A stretch of DNA of 64,000 nt from Microbacterium atlanticum (GCF_015277815.1 NZ_CP063813.1:930001-994000), one strand, 5' to 3'; numbered from the stretch's first letter, positions 38,332 through 47,962 are shown. Numbers and translations are program-made. The notes: generated from the sequence alone by a model not told the origin.

Positions 38332-39447
38332 ATGCCTGGACCCATCGACGACTTCTACGCCGTCATCCCCGCCGGCGGCATCGGCAGCCGGCTGTGGCCG
38401 CTCTCCCGCGCCGACGCGCCGAAGTTCCTGCACGATCTCACCGGCTCCGGGCGCACGCTGCTGCGCGACACCTGGGATCGCCTGGAGCCGCTCGCGGGAC
38501 CCGACCGCATCGCGGTCGTGACCGGACGCGCGCACCGCGCCGCGGTCGAGAAAGAGCTGCCGGGGATCGCCGACCGGAACGTGCTCCTGGAGTCCGAGCC
38601 GCGGGACTCCACGGCGGCCATCGGGCTGGCCGCAGCGGTCCTGGCCCGCCGGGAGCCCGACGTCATCATCGGCTCGTTCGCCGCCGACCACGTCATCCGG
38701 GTACCGCAGCTGTTCGACTGGGCGGTGCAGCAGGCCGTCGCGACCGCGCGCGAGGGCTACATCTGCACCATCGGCATCCAGCCCTCCGAGCCGTCGGTCG
38801 GCTTCGGCTACATCCGCAAGGGCGCAGCGCTGACGGTGGAGGGCGCGCCGGAGGCGGCGCTGGTGGAGAGCTTCGTCGAGAAGCCCGACCTCGACACGGC
38901 GAAGGAGTACTTCGCCGATCGCAACTACCTGTGGAACGCGGGCATGTTCATCTCCCGCGCCGACGTGCTGCTGGGCGAGATCGCCGAGAGCGACCCGCAC
39001 CTGTACGCCGGGCTCATGGACCTCGCCGAGGCGTGGGACGACCGCGACCGCCGGGGCCCCGTCGTGGACCGCGTGTGGCCGACACTGACCAAGATCGCCA
39101 TCGACTACGCCGTCGCCGAGCCGGCGGCGGCCAAGGGGCGACTGGCCGTGGTGCCCGGCCACTTCGACTGGGACGACGTCGGCGACTTCGCGAGTCTGGC
39201 CAAGCTCAACTCGGGCGGGCGCAAGAACGACCTGGCGATCCTCGGAGAGAACGCGCGCGTGCTCTCCGATGCAGCCAGCGGGATCGTGGTGAGCCAGACC
39301 CGCCGGGTGATCAGCCTGATCGGCGTGCGCGACATCGTCGTGGTCGACACCGATGACGCACTCCTGGTCACCACCAGCGAGCACGCGCAGCGGGTCAAGG
39401 GCGTCGTCGACGCGCTCAAGCTCAGCGGTCGCGGCGAGGTGCTCTGA
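38332..39447 (+). CDS. manC: Mannose-1-phosphate guanylyltransferase
   Basis: Nucleotidyltransferase of 371 residues making GDP-mannose from mannose 1-phosphate and GTP, for polysaccharide and glycolipid mannosylation. The signature AVIPAGGIGSRLWPLSR is at residue 10, FAADHVIR near residue 118, VESFVEKPDLDTA near residue 181 and LWNAGMFIS near residue 202. It lacks the C-terminal isomerase domain of bifunctional enzymes. Monocistronic, leaderless by its promoter position, followed by a GGATGCC-type hairpin. Confidence 0.92.
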   Translation: MPGPIDDFYAVIPAGGIGSRLWPLSRADAPKFLHDLTGSGRTLLRDTWDRLEPLAGPDRIAVVTGRAHRAAVEKELPGIADRNVLLESEPRDSTAAIGLAAAVLARREPDVIIGSFAADHVIRVPQLFDWAVQQAVATAREGYICTIGIQPSEPSVGFGYIRKGAALTVEGAPEAALVESFVEKPDLDTAKEYFADRNYLWNAGMFISRADVLLGEIAESDPHLYAGLMDLAEAWDDRDRRGPVVDRVWPTLTKIAIDYAVAEPAAAKGRLAVVPGHFDWDDVGDFASLAKLNSGGRKNDLAILGENARVLSDAASGIVVSQTRRVISLIGVRDIVVVDTDDALLVTTSEHAQRVKGVVDALKLSGRGEVL

Positions 39448-39462
39448 GCGGAACGCCGTGGA

Positions 39463-39491
39463 ACCGGATGCCGCCGGCCGCGGCATCCGGT
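39463..39491 (+). terminator. Terminator-like hairpin after manC
   Basis: ACCGGATGCCG (39463-39473) and CGGCATCCGGT (39481-39491), exact 11-bp arms with a 7-nt loop. No T-run. Confidence 0.65.
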
Positions 39492-39628
39492 ATCCGGAGG
39501 GTCTCGCGATATTGCGTCTTCATAACCTTTCGGCTCACGCGGGCCCGGACGCATGCAAGCCGGGCGTCACAGTGGGTAACTTTGTGCAGTCCCCGTGAAG
39601 GACGCGGGGGAACGTAGTGGAGGCTGAG

Positions 39629-40747
39629 TTGACCATCTCACGCACCAAGAAGCTCGTCGGCGTCACGGTCGCCGCGGGCCTGCTGATCGCCCTCGCGGGC
39701 TGCGGCTCCGCCCCGGAGGAGACGGACCCCACCGGTGACGCGGGCGGCGACGTCGTCGAGGGCTTCACGCCCTGCCTCGTCTCGGATGACGGCGGCTTCA
39801 ACGACAAGTCGTTCAACCAGTCGGCCCTCGAGGGCATGGAGCGCGCCGCCGAGGAGCTCGGCGTCGAGCCGATCGAGGTCGAGTCGAGCTCGGCCAACGA
39901 CTACGCGCCCAACCTCGAGAACCTCATCGCCGAGGGCTGCACGTTCATCGTCTCGGTCGGCTTCAAGCTCTCCGCCGACACCATCGCCTCTGCGACGGCG
40001 AACCCCGACGTGAGCTACGCCATCATCGACGACTGGGCCGACGCCGACGGCGACGGCGAGACCGACGCCCCGAACATCAAGCCGCTCCAGTTCGACACGG
40101 TGCAGGCCGCCTACCTCGGCGGCTACGCGGCCGCGGCGTGGTCGGCGCAGTCCGGCGTCAACAAGGTCGGCACGGTCGGTGGCATCCCGATCCCGCCGGT
40201 GACGATCTTCATGGACGGCTTCGTCGACGGCGTCGCGAAGTACAACGAGGACAAGGGCGCGAACGTCGAGACCTTCGGCTGGGACGTCGAGGCGCAGGAC
40301 GGCTCGATGACCGGTGGCTTCGCGGCCAACGACACCGCCAAGCAGGCCATGCAGGGCATCCTCGACCAGGGCGTGGACGTCATCCTCCCGGTCGGCGGCC
40401 CGATCTACCAGAGCGCGCGCGACGCCATCACCGACGGCGGCACCGGCACCGTCATGCTCGGTGTGGACTCCGACCTCGCCGTCGCCGACCCGTCGGTCGC
40501 CGACATGGTGCTCGTCTCGATCATGAAGCGCATCGACGAGGCCGTCTACCAGGCCACGATGGAGGCGTCGACGGGTGACTTCGACGTCAGCCCGTACGTC
40601 GGCACGCTCGAGAACGAGGGCGTCGGCCTCTCCGGCTTCGGCTCGTTCGAGTCGCAGCTGCCCGAGGGTCTGACCGAAGAGCTCGACGCGCTGCGCGAGC
40701 AGATCATCTCGGGCGAGCTCGAGGTCACGTCGCCCAGCTCGCCGTAA
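39629..40747 (+). CDS. bmpA: BMP-family nucleoside-binding lipoprotein
   Basis: Substrate-binding lipoprotein of 372 residues for the ABC importer that follows. The signal peptide ends in LLIALAGC, so Cys about 23 is lipidated. The mature protein has the BMP fold: DDGGFNDKSFNQSALEGM near residue 50 and FIVSVGFKLSADTI near residue 105, with GGIPIPPVTIFMDGFVDG near residue 185. The family binds purine nucleosides, which fits the salvage genes downstream. The TTG at 39629 is the start: GGAGG lies 5 nt upstream; the GTG at 39617 overlaps that site. Confidence 0.9.
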   Translation: MTISRTKKLVGVTVAAGLLIALAGCGSAPEETDPTGDAGGDVVEGFTPCLVSDDGGFNDKSFNQSALEGMERAAEELGVEPIEVESSSANDYAPNLENLIAEGCTFIVSVGFKLSADTIASATANPDVSYAIIDDWADADGDGETDAPNIKPLQFDTVQAAYLGGYAAAAWSAQSGVNKVGTVGGIPIPPVTIFMDGFVDGVAKYNEDKGANVETFGWDVEAQDGSMTGGFAANDTAKQAMQGILDQGVDVILPVGGPIYQSARDAITDGGTGTVMLGVDSDLAVADPSVADMVLVSIMKRIDEAVYQATMEASTGDFDVSPYVGTLENEGVGLSGFGSFESQLPEGLTEELDALREQIISGELEVTSPSSP

Positions 40748-40765
40748 GGCAGCGCAGCTGTGACA

Positions 40766-40803
40766 TGCGGCCGGGTGGACGACTCCACCCGGCCGCTTTC
40801 TTC
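40766..40803 (+). terminator. Rho-independent terminator after BMP gene
   Basis: GCGGCCGGGTGGA (40766-40778) and TCCACCCGGCCGC (40783-40795) are exact 13-bp arms with loop CGAC, followed by TTTCTTCC. This is the clearest intrinsic terminator in the window and separates the binding protein from the transporter genes. Confidence 0.9.
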
Positions 40804-40845
40804 CGGGCACGCCACCGACCGTGGCGCCGCGCCCGACTGGATATA

Positions 40846-40851
40846 TAAGGT
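40846..40851 (+). promoter_or_regulatory. -10 box, leaderless type
   Basis: TAAGGT stands 6 nt before the ATG at 40858, inside an AT-rich ATATATAAGG stretch that stands out in this genome. Confidence 0.55.
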
Positions 40852-40857
40852 GCAGAT

Positions 40858-42372
40858 ATGAAGCTCGAGCTCCGTGGCATCACGAAGCGTTTCGGCTCCC
40901 TCGTCGCGAACGACCACATCGATCTGGTGGTCAATGCGGGTGAGATCCACGCTCTTCTGGGGGAGAACGGCGCCGGCAAGTCCACGCTCATGAACGTGCT
41001 CTACGGCCTGTATCAGGCCGACGAGGGCGAGATCCTGCTGGACGACGCCGTCCAGCACTTCCGGGGGCCCGGCGACGCGATGAACGCCGGCATCGGCATG
41101 GTCCATCAGCACTTCATGCTGATCCCCGTCTTCACGGTCGCCGAGAACGTCATGCTGGGCCACGAGGACACCAAGGCGCTCGGCGCGCTCGACCTCGCCA
41201 AGGCCCGGCAGCACGTGCGCGCCGTGGCCGACCGGTTCGGCTTCGAGGTGGATCCCGATGCCATCGTCGGCGACCTGCCCGTCGGCGTGCAGCAGCGCGT
41301 CGAGATCATCAAGGCGCTCTCGCGCGACGCGAAGGTGCTCGTGTTCGACGAGCCGACGGCGGTGCTCACGCCGCAGGAGACCGACGAGCTGATGGCGATC
41401 ATGCGCCAGCTGCGCGACGAGGGAACGTCGATCGTCTTCATCACCCACAAGCTCCGCGAGGTGCGCGCCGTGGCCGACCGCATCACGGTGATCCGGCTCG
41501 GGAAGGTCGTCGGCGAGGCCTCGCCCACGGCGTCCAACGCCGAGCTGGCCTCGCTGATGGTCGGCCGCGCCGTCGAGCTCACCGTTCACAAGGAGCCCGC
41601 CACGCCGGGCGCCGGAGGCCTCGAGGTGCGGGATCTGCGCGTCGTCGCGCCGGACGGCACGGTCGTCGTCGACCGGGTGAGCTTCGATGTGCGGCCGGGA
41701 GAGATCCTCGCCGTCGCCGGTGTGCAGGGCAACGGCCAGACCGAGCTGATCGAGGCCATGGTGGGCCTCGCCGACCGGGTGACCGGCTCGATCGAGCTGG
41801 ACGGCGTCGAGCTCGTGGGCAAGAGCGTCCGCGGCATCCTGGATGAAGGCGTCGGATTCGTCCCCGAGGACCGCACCGAGGACGGCCTGGTGGGCACTTT
41901 CACCGTCGCCGAGAACCTCATCCTCGACCGCTCCGGCGACAGCGCCTTCATCTCCGGCGGCACCATCCGTCGCGGTGTGCTCGACGAGTTCGCCAAGGCC
42001 CGCATCGCCGAGTACGACATCCGCACCCAGGGCCCCGACGTCCCCGCCGGCACGCTCTCGGGCGGCAACCAGCAGAAGGTCGTCATCGCCCGCGAGATGA
42101 GCCGCGAGCTCAAGCTCCTCGTCGCGGCCCAGCCCACGCGCGGCGTCGACGTGGGCTCCATCGAGTTCATCCACAAACGCATCGTCGAGACACGGGATGC
42201 CGGCATCCCGGTCGTCGTCGTCTCGACCGAGCTCGACGAGGTCGCGGCGCTCGCCGACCGCATCGCCGTCATGTACCGGGGCGCGATCGTCGGCATCGTG
42301 CCCGGTGGCACCCCCCGAGATGTCCTCGGCCTGATGATGGCCGGCGAGAAGCCTGAGGAGGCGGTCGCGTGA
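40858..42372 (+). CDS. nupA: Nucleoside ABC importer ATPase (two ABC domains)
   Basis: ATPase of 504 residues with tandem ABC domains as in sugar and nucleoside importers. Domain 1: Walker A GENGAGKST near residue 36, Walker B VLVFDEPTAVL near residue 161. Domain 2 starts near residue 255 with a degenerate Walker A (GVQGNGQTE near residue 287) and signature LSGGNQQKVVIAREM near residue 400. It begins the operon with two permeases and salvage enzymes (stop overlaps next GTG). The NupA name follows B. subtilis and is by similarity. Confidence 0.9.
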   Translation: MKLELRGITKRFGSLVANDHIDLVVNAGEIHALLGENGAGKSTLMNVLYGLYQADEGEILLDDAVQHFRGPGDAMNAGIGMVHQHFMLIPVFTVAENVMLGHEDTKALGALDLAKARQHVRAVADRFGFEVDPDAIVGDLPVGVQQRVEIIKALSRDAKVLVFDEPTAVLTPQETDELMAIMRQLRDEGTSIVFITHKLREVRAVADRITVIRLGKVVGEASPTASNAELASLMVGRAVELTVHKEPATPGAGGLEVRDLRVVAPDGTVVVDRVSFDVRPGEILAVAGVQGNGQTELIEAMVGLADRVTGSIELDGVELVGKSVRGILDEGVGFVPEDRTEDGLVGTFTVAENLILDRSGDSAFISGGTIRRGVLDEFAKARIAEYDIRTQGPDVPAGTLSGGNQQKVVIAREMSRELKLLVAAQPTRGVDVGSIEFIHKRIVETRDAGIPVVVVSTELDEVAALADRIAVMYRGAIVGIVPGGTPRDVLGLMMAGEKPEEAVA

Positions 42373-43736
42373 GCGGTCAGAACCCCGCCGGGAGCGGCGA
42401 ACCGCTGAATGGGCTGCCCCCAGACCAGCTGCCGGCCGTCTCGGGACCCCTCACGGGTTCCCCCGACGTGCCCGCACCCACTCCGGACGCGCCCGGTGCC
42501 GTCGACGGAGAGGTGCCGCCGCCCCCGCGGCAGAACGTCTTCATCAAGGAGCTGCTGCGCAGCAACTGGGTCACCACGGTCCTGGCGATCGTCGTGGCGA
42601 TGATCGTCGGCGGCATCCTGATGGCGCTGACCGACGAGGACGTCCAGGAGGCGGCGGGCTACTTCTTCGCCAGACCCACCGACACTCTCGGGGCCGTCTG
42701 GAACGCGGTGTACGGCGGGTACGAGGCGATGTTCCGCGGCGCGATCTTCAACCCGCGGGCGAACGACTTCGCGACGCAGATCCGTCCGCTGACCAACACC
42801 CTCGGGTTCGCCGCGCCGCTGATCGCGGCCGGTCTCGGCGTGGCGCTGGCGTTCCGCGTCGGCCTGTTCAACATCGGCGGTCGCGGGCAGATCCTCATCG
42901 CCTGCGCGACGGCGGCGCTGCTGACGTTCAACCTGAACCTGCCGATGTTCCTGCAGCTGCCGCTGACGCTCGCGGCGGGCATCGCCGGCGGCGCGATCTG
43001 GGGTGGCATCGTCGGTGTGCTCAAGGCCAAGACCGGCGCGCACGAGGTGATCCTCACCATCATGCTCAACTACGTCGCCTTCTACCTGGTGACGTGGATG
43101 GTGCGCACGCCGGGCCTGCTGCAGCGCCCCGCCGGCGACCAGCCGATCTCGTCGGGGACGCCGGCCAATGCCCAGTTCCCGGATCTGCTCGGTCCCCGCT
43201 TCCCGCTGCTGGACTGGGGCTTCCTCATCGTGATCGGCGCGACGGTCTTCGTCTGGTGGCTCGTCGAGCGCTCCAGCCTCGGCTTCCGCCTGCGCGCGGT
43301 GGGCGAGAACCCGCATGCGGCGCGAGCGTCGGGCATCTCGGTGCAGCGCATGTACATCTACGCGATGCTCTTCGCGGGCGGCCTGGCGGGACTGGCGGGC
43401 ATGAACCAGATCCAGGGCTCGGTCACCACCGGCTTCGACGGGCTGATCGACGCGGGCATCGGCTTCGATGCGATCACCGTGGCGCTGCTCGGCCGCAGCC
43501 GCGCGTGGGGCGTGTTCGCGGCGGGCCTGCTGTTCGGCGCGCTCAAGGCCGGGTCATTCACGATGCAGGCCTCGCAGGACATCCCCGTGGACATCGTGCT
43601 GGTGGTGCAGTCGCTGATCGTGCTCTTCATCGCCGCGCCGCCGCTGATCCGCACGATCTTCTTCCTCCCCAAGACCGATGCCGAGAAGGCTGCCAAGGCG
43701 AGAGCCAAGGCCGCGAAGAAGGCGGTGTCCGCATGA
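42369..43736 (+). CDS. nupB: Nucleoside ABC importer permease 1
   Basis: Membrane protein of 455 residues. A Pro-rich cytoplasmic N-tail of about 55 residues precedes eight to nine segments with GRGQILIACATAALL near residue 173, ALRFGL-type turns and the conserved LRAVGENPHAARASGISV near residue 310, a BPD_transp_2 signature. A Lys/Ala-rich C-tail ends the protein. The GTG at 42369 overlaps the ATPase stop. Pairs with the next protein to form the channel. Confidence 0.9.
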   Translation: MSGQNPAGSGEPLNGLPPDQLPAVSGPLTGSPDVPAPTPDAPGAVDGEVPPPPRQNVFIKELLRSNWVTTVLAIVVAMIVGGILMALTDEDVQEAAGYFFARPTDTLGAVWNAVYGGYEAMFRGAIFNPRANDFATQIRPLTNTLGFAAPLIAAGLGVALAFRVGLFNIGGRGQILIACATAALLTFNLNLPMFLQLPLTLAAGIAGGAIWGGIVGVLKAKTGAHEVILTIMLNYVAFYLVTWMVRTPGLLQRPAGDQPISSGTPANAQFPDLLGPRFPLLDWGFLIVIGATVFVWWLVERSSLGFRLRAVGENPHAARASGISVQRMYIYAMLFAGGLAGLAGMNQIQGSVTTGFDGLIDAGIGFDAITVALLGRSRAWGVFAAGLLFGALKAGSFTMQASQDIPVDIVLVVQSLIVLFIAAPPLIRTIFFLPKTDAEKAAKARAKAAKKAVSA

Positions 43737-45022
43737 CCGCTCTGGCGCCCGCTCCTGCTGCCGCCGGCGGCACGATCCAGCACACGACTGTCCGGGTCCG
43801 GCATCTCAAGCTGCCCGTGACCCTGGCCATCGTGACGGTGCTGCTCGCGCTGCTGTTCCTCCTGGTACCGCGCAACGGCATCAGCACGTTCCGCCTCGGC
43901 GACCCCGGCTCGACCATCGCGCTGCCCAACGTCAGCGTGCCGACGGCGCTGACCAGCTGGCTCGTCGTCGTGCTGCTGGTGCTGCTGACGGTGTGGGCTT
44001 TCTGGGACGCGATGTCGTACCGCCGCACCGGCATCTGGCTGCCGATCGTGTTCGGCCTGCTCGCGGTCTTCGCGTTCCTGGTGTGGGCCTCGGCGGGCGG
44101 GCTCGTGCCCGTCACGGGCCTGCTCTTCGGCGCGCTGTCGCTGTCGGTCCCGCTCATCTTCGGTGCCCTCGGCGGCGTCATCGGCGAGCGCGTGGGCGTG
44201 GTCAACGTCGCGATCGAGGGTCAGTTCCTCTTCGGCGCCTTCAGCGCCGCCCTGCTGGCCAGCATCACGCGCAACCCGTTCGTGGGCCTGGTCGGCGCCA
44301 TGGTCGGCGGCGTGCTCGTGGCGTTCGTCCTCGCGGCGTTCTCGATCAAGTACCTCGTCGACCAGGTCATCGTCGGTGTCGTCCTGAACGTGCTCGTCAC
44401 CGGCCTGACCGGCTTCCTCTACGGCGCCCTGCTGGTCCCGAACGAGTCCGAGCTGAACCGTCCGGTGCGCTTCACGCGCTGGGAGATCCCGGTGCTCGGA
44501 GACATCCCCATCATCGGCCCGGTGCTGTTCAACCAGACCTTCATCGTGTACCTGATGTACATCACCGTCGCGCTGGTGGCGTGGGGCCTCTACCGCACGC
44601 GGTGGGGTCTGCGCCTGCGCGCGGTCGGGGAGCACCCGCAGGCCGCCGACACCGTGGGCATCAAGGTGAACACGAGCCGCTTCTGGAACGTCTCGCTCGC
44701 CGGCGCGATCGCCGGCATCGGCGGCGCCTACTTCACGCTCGTGTCGGTGGGGCAGTTCACCAAGGAGATGACCGCCGGACTCGGCTTCATCGCCCTGGCG
44801 GCGGTGATCTTCGGTCGCTGGGACCCGATCCGCGCGACGCTGGCTGCGCTTCTCTTCGGCTTCGCGACCAACCTGCAGAACCTGCTGACGGTGCTGCGCA
44901 CGCCGATCCCCAGCGAGTTCATGCTGATGCTGCCCTACGTCGTGACGATCATCGCCGTGGCCGGTTTCGCGGGGCAGATCCGCGGACCCGCGGCGGCGGG
45001 CAAGCCGTACATCAAGGGCTGA
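43733..45022 (+). CDS. nupC: Nucleoside ABC importer permease 2
   Basis: Membrane protein of 429 residues of the same permease superfamily. Three extra N-terminal segments (about residues 25-150) precede the core with GERVGVVNVAIEGQFLFGAF near residue 153 and LRLRAVGEHPQAADTVGI near residue 293, then IGGAYFTLVSVGQFTKEM. The ATG at 43733 overlaps the previous stop (ATGA). It is followed by cdd 22 bp later. Confidence 0.9.
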   Translation: MTALAPAPAAAGGTIQHTTVRVRHLKLPVTLAIVTVLLALLFLLVPRNGISTFRLGDPGSTIALPNVSVPTALTSWLVVVLLVLLTVWAFWDAMSYRRTGIWLPIVFGLLAVFAFLVWASAGGLVPVTGLLFGALSLSVPLIFGALGGVIGERVGVVNVAIEGQFLFGAFSAALLASITRNPFVGLVGAMVGGVLVAFVLAAFSIKYLVDQVIVGVVLNVLVTGLTGFLYGALLVPNESELNRPVRFTRWEIPVLGDIPIIGPVLFNQTFIVYLMYITVALVAWGLYRTRWGLRLRAVGEHPQAADTVGIKVNTSRFWNVSLAGAIAGIGGAYFTLVSVGQFTKEMTAGLGFIALAAVIFGRWDPIRATLAALLFGFATNLQNLLTVLRTPIPSEFMLMLPYVVTIIAVAGFAGQIRGPAAAGKPYIKG

Positions 45023-45044
45023 TCACTGCGAACGGAGTGCTCTG

Positions 45045-45446
45045 GTGACCGATATCGACTGGGATGAGCTGCGCGCCGCGGCCACCGACGCGATGCGGCG
45101 CGCGTATGCGCCGTACTCGCGCTACAAGGTGGGCGCGGCGGCGCTCGTGACCGACGGGCGCATCGTGACCGGCTGCAACGTCGAGAACGCCTCGTACGGC
45201 GTGGGGCTGTGCGCCGAGTGCGGCCTGGTGAGCGAGCTGCACAACTCCGGCGGGGGAGGCCTCGTCGCGTTCGTGTGCGTCAACGGCCACGGCGACACGA
45301 TCATGCCGTGCGGCCGGTGCCGGCAGCTGCTGTTCGAGTTCGCCGTCCCGGGCATGCTGCTCGAGACCGTCTCGGGCATCCGCACCATCGACGAGGTGCT
45401 CCCCGATGCGTTCGGGCCGCGAGACCTCGAGGAGGCCGGTCGATGA
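45045..45446 (+). CDS. cdd: Cytidine deaminase
   Basis: Zinc enzyme of 133 residues deaminating cytidine and deoxycytidine to uridine forms. Ligands and catalytic Glu are in CAE (Cys56, Glu58) and PCGRC (Cys89, Cys92); YAPYSRYKVGAAAL near residue 21 and CNVENASYG near residue 44 bind substrate. The GTG at 45045 has an ACGGAG site upstream. It sits between the nucleoside importer and thymidine phosphorylase and overlaps the latter (ATGA), so imported nucleosides are directly salvaged. Confidence 0.96.
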   Translation: MTDIDWDELRAAATDAMRRAYAPYSRYKVGAAALVTDGRIVTGCNVENASYGVGLCAECGLVSELHNSGGGGLVAFVCVNGHGDTIMPCGRCRQLLFEFAVPGMLLETVSGIRTIDEVLPDAFGPRDLEEAGR

Positions 45447-46753
45447 GCGAGCAGGGCACGGATGCCGCGGTGGAGCCGTTCGACGCGGTGGACGTGATCC
45501 GCGCCAAGCGCGACGGGGGAGCGGTCCCTGAGGACGCCCTGCGCTGGATGGTCGACGCCTACACGCGCGGCTACGTCGCCGACTCCCAGATGGCGGCGTT
45601 CGCGATGGCGATTCTCCTCAACGGCATGACCCGCGACGAGATCCGCGTCATGACCGACGCGATGATCGCGTCGGGAGAGCGGATGAGCTTCGCGGGCCTG
45701 GGCAAGCCGACGGTCGACAAGCACTCCACCGGCGGCGTGGGCGACAAGATCACGCTTCCCCTGGCGCCGCTGGTCGCCTCGTTCGGCGTCGCGGTGCCGC
45801 AGCTGTCGGGCCGTGGCCTCGGCCACACCGGCGGCACGCTCGACAAGCTCGAGTCGATCCCCGGGTGGCGCGCGGCGCTCTCGAACGACGAGATGTTCGC
45901 GCAGCTGCGCGACATCGGCCCGGTGATCTGCGCCGCCGGCTCCGGTCTCGCGCCCGCCGACAAGAAGCTCTACGCGCTGCGCGACGTGACCGGCACGGTC
46001 GAGGCGATCCCGCTGATCGCGTCGAGCATCATGTCGAAGAAGATCGCGGAGGGCACCGACTCGCTGGTGCTCGACGTGAAGTTCGGCTCCGGCGCGTTCA
46101 TGCGCGACGTGGACCGCGCGCGCGAGCTGGCGCGCACGATGGTGGAGCTCGGCACCGACTCGGGGGTCGCGACGACCGCGCTCCTCACCGACATGAACAC
46201 CCCCCTCGGCCTCGCGATCGGCAACGCCAACGAGGTGCGCGAGTCGGTCGAGGTGCTCGCCGGCGGCGGGCCCGCCGACGTGGTCGAGCTGACGGTGGCG
46301 CTCGCGCGCGAGATGCTGGCGCTCGCGGGCCAGCCGGACGCCGACGTCGAGGCCGCGCTGCGCGACGGCCGCGCCATGGACGCCTGGCGCGCCATGATCC
46401 GCGCTCAGGACGGGGATCCGGATGCCGCGCTCCCCGCGCCGAACGAGACGCACACGGTGACGGCGACCGAGGCGGGCTTCGTCACCCGCGTGGAGGCGCT
46501 CCCCTTCGGAATCGCGGCGTGGCGCCTCGGGGCCGGGCGGGCCCGGGCGCAGGACCCGGTGCTGCACGCGGCGGGCATCGACCTCCACGTCAAGCCGGGC
46601 GACGAGGTCGCTGCCGGCCAGCCGCTCTTCACGCTGCTCGGGCAGGACGACTCCCGCTTCGCGCGTGCGCTCGAGGCGCTCGAAGGAGCCTGGGAGGTGG
46701 GGACGGATGCCCCGCCCCGCACGCCCCTCGTCCTCGAACGCATCACTGCCTAG
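45443..46753 (+). CDS. deoA: Thymidine phosphorylase
   Basis: Pyrimidine nucleoside phosphorylase of 436 residues splitting thymidine or deoxyuridine with phosphate. Motifs: the phosphate-binding DKHSTGGVGDKITLPLAPLV near residue 93, SGRGLGHTGGTLDKLESIPG near residue 122, DVTGTVEAIPLIASSIMSKK near residue 183 and the C-terminal swivel domain GAGRARAQDPVLHAAGI. The ATG at 45443 overlaps the cdd stop. Completes the cdd-deoA step of deoxynucleoside use. Confidence 0.95.
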   Translation: MSEQGTDAAVEPFDAVDVIRAKRDGGAVPEDALRWMVDAYTRGYVADSQMAAFAMAILLNGMTRDEIRVMTDAMIASGERMSFAGLGKPTVDKHSTGGVGDKITLPLAPLVASFGVAVPQLSGRGLGHTGGTLDKLESIPGWRAALSNDEMFAQLRDIGPVICAAGSGLAPADKKLYALRDVTGTVEAIPLIASSIMSKKIAEGTDSLVLDVKFGSGAFMRDVDRARELARTMVELGTDSGVATTALLTDMNTPLGLAIGNANEVRESVEVLAGGGPADVVELTVALAREMLALAGQPDADVEAALRDGRAMDAWRAMIRAQDGDPDAALPAPNETHTVTATEAGFVTRVEALPFGIAAWRLGAGRARAQDPVLHAAGIDLHVKPGDEVAAGQPLFTLLGQDDSRFARALEALEGAWEVGTDAPPRTPLVLERITA

Positions 46754-46764
46754 ACTGATCAGTC
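46751..46764 (+). promoter_or_regulatory. Possible promoter/palindrome before add
   Basis: TAGACT (46751-46756) overlaps the deoA stop and runs into the exact palindrome GACTGATCAGTC (46753-46764). No clear -35; it could give add its own transcript. Confidence 0.3.
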
Positions 46765-46846
46765 GCGCCTGCCGCGACATGCGGCGGCGCCGGGCCGCGG
46801 CATCCGCCGTCGAATCCCACCCGCGATCGCCACCGAGGAGAACTGA

Positions 46847-47962
46847 ATGCCCATCGACCAGCACGGCGACGCCATCCTCGAGGGTCTGTCGATCCGCGGC
46901 CTGCCGAAGGTGTCGCTGCACGACCACCTCGACGGCGGCGTGCGGCCCGCGACGATCATCGAGCTCGCCGACGCCATCGGGCTGGAGGTTCCGGAGTCCG
47001 ACCCCGACGACCTCGCGGACTGGTTCGCCGAGAAGAGCGACTCCGGGTCGCTCGTCGAGTACCTGAAGACCTTCGACCTGACGACGGCCGTCATGCAGAC
47101 CCGCGAAGGGCTCACCCGGGTTGCGCGGGAGTTCGTCGAAGACCTCGCCGCGGACGGCGTGATCTACGGCGAGGTGCGGTGGGCCCCTGAGCAGCACCTC
47201 GGCCGCGGGCTGTCGCTCGAGGATGCGGTCGCCGCCGTGCAGGAGGGGATCGAGGAGGGCGAGGATGCCGCCGAGGCGCGCGGGCGCGACATCCGCGTGG
47301 GTCAGCTCATCACCGCGATGCGCCACACCGACCGGTCGCCCGAGATCGCGCGGCTCGCGGTGGACTGGCGCGGTCGCGGCGCGGTCGGCTTCGACATCGC
47401 GGGGCCGGAGGACGGCTTCCCCGCCTCGAACCACCGCGAGGCGTTCGACTACCTCGCCTCGGAGTTCTTCCCGGTCACCGTGCACGCCGGCGAGGCCGCG
47501 GGGCTGGACTCCATCCGCTCGGCGCTGATCGACGGGCGCGCCCTGCGTCTGGGCCACGGGGTGCGCATCGCCGAGGACCTCGAGGTGGTCTCGCGCGCGG
47601 GCGAAGAGGTGCTGGTGCAATTCGGCGATCTCGCCCGCTGGGTGCGCGACCGCGAGATCCCCCTCGAGCTGTCGCCGTCGTCGAACCTGCAGACCGGCGC
47701 GATCGAGCGCTGGGGCACGACGATGGAGGACCACCCGTTCGACCTGCTCTACCAGCTCGGCTTCTCGGTCACGGTGAACGTCGACAACCGCACGATGAGC
47801 CGCACCTCGCTGACGCGCGAGCTCGCGCTGCTCGCCGAGACCTTCGAGTACGGCCTCGACGACCTCGAGGCGTTCCAGCTGAACGCCGCCGCGGGGGCCT
47901 TCCTCGCGGTCGAGGAGCGTGAGGAGCTCATCGAGCTGATCGCCGAGGGCTTCGAGCGATAG
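46847..47962 (+). CDS. add: Adenosine deaminase
   Basis: Metal-dependent hydrolase of 371 residues converting adenosine to inosine. First metal ligands are His25 and His27 in LHDHLDGG (HVHLDG in many relatives); the third is in TVHAGEAAG near residue 207 with the catalytic Glu; then LELSPSSNLQT near residue 269 and VNVDNRTMS near residue 307 with the Asp pair. GAGGAG stands 6 nt before the ATG. It lies 93 bp after deoA and ends the salvage operon; purine nucleoside phosphorylase is encoded at the far right of the window. Confidence 0.94.
   Translation: MPIDQHGDAILEGLSIRGLPKVSLHDHLDGGVRPATIIELADAIGLEVPESDPDDLADWFAEKSDSGSLVEYLKTFDLTTAVMQTREGLTRVAREFVEDLAADGVIYGEVRWAPEQHLGRGLSLEDAVAAVQEGIEEGEDAAEARGRDIRVGQLITAMRHTDRSPEIARLAVDWRGRGAVGFDIAGPEDGFPASNHREAFDYLASEFFPVTVHAGEAAGLDSIRSALIDGRALRLGHGVRIAEDLEVVSRAGEEVLVQFGDLARWVRDREIPLELSPSSNLQTGAIERWGTTMEDHPFDLLYQLGFSVTVNVDNRTMSRTSLTRELALLAETFEYGLDDLEAFQLNAAAGAFLAVEEREELIELIAEGFER

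Noticed and set aside
39500..39628. Promoter of the BMP lipoprotein gene
   Set aside because: TAACCT (39523) and TAACTT (39577) could be -10 boxes, but neither has a fitting -35; no choice can be made from the sequence.
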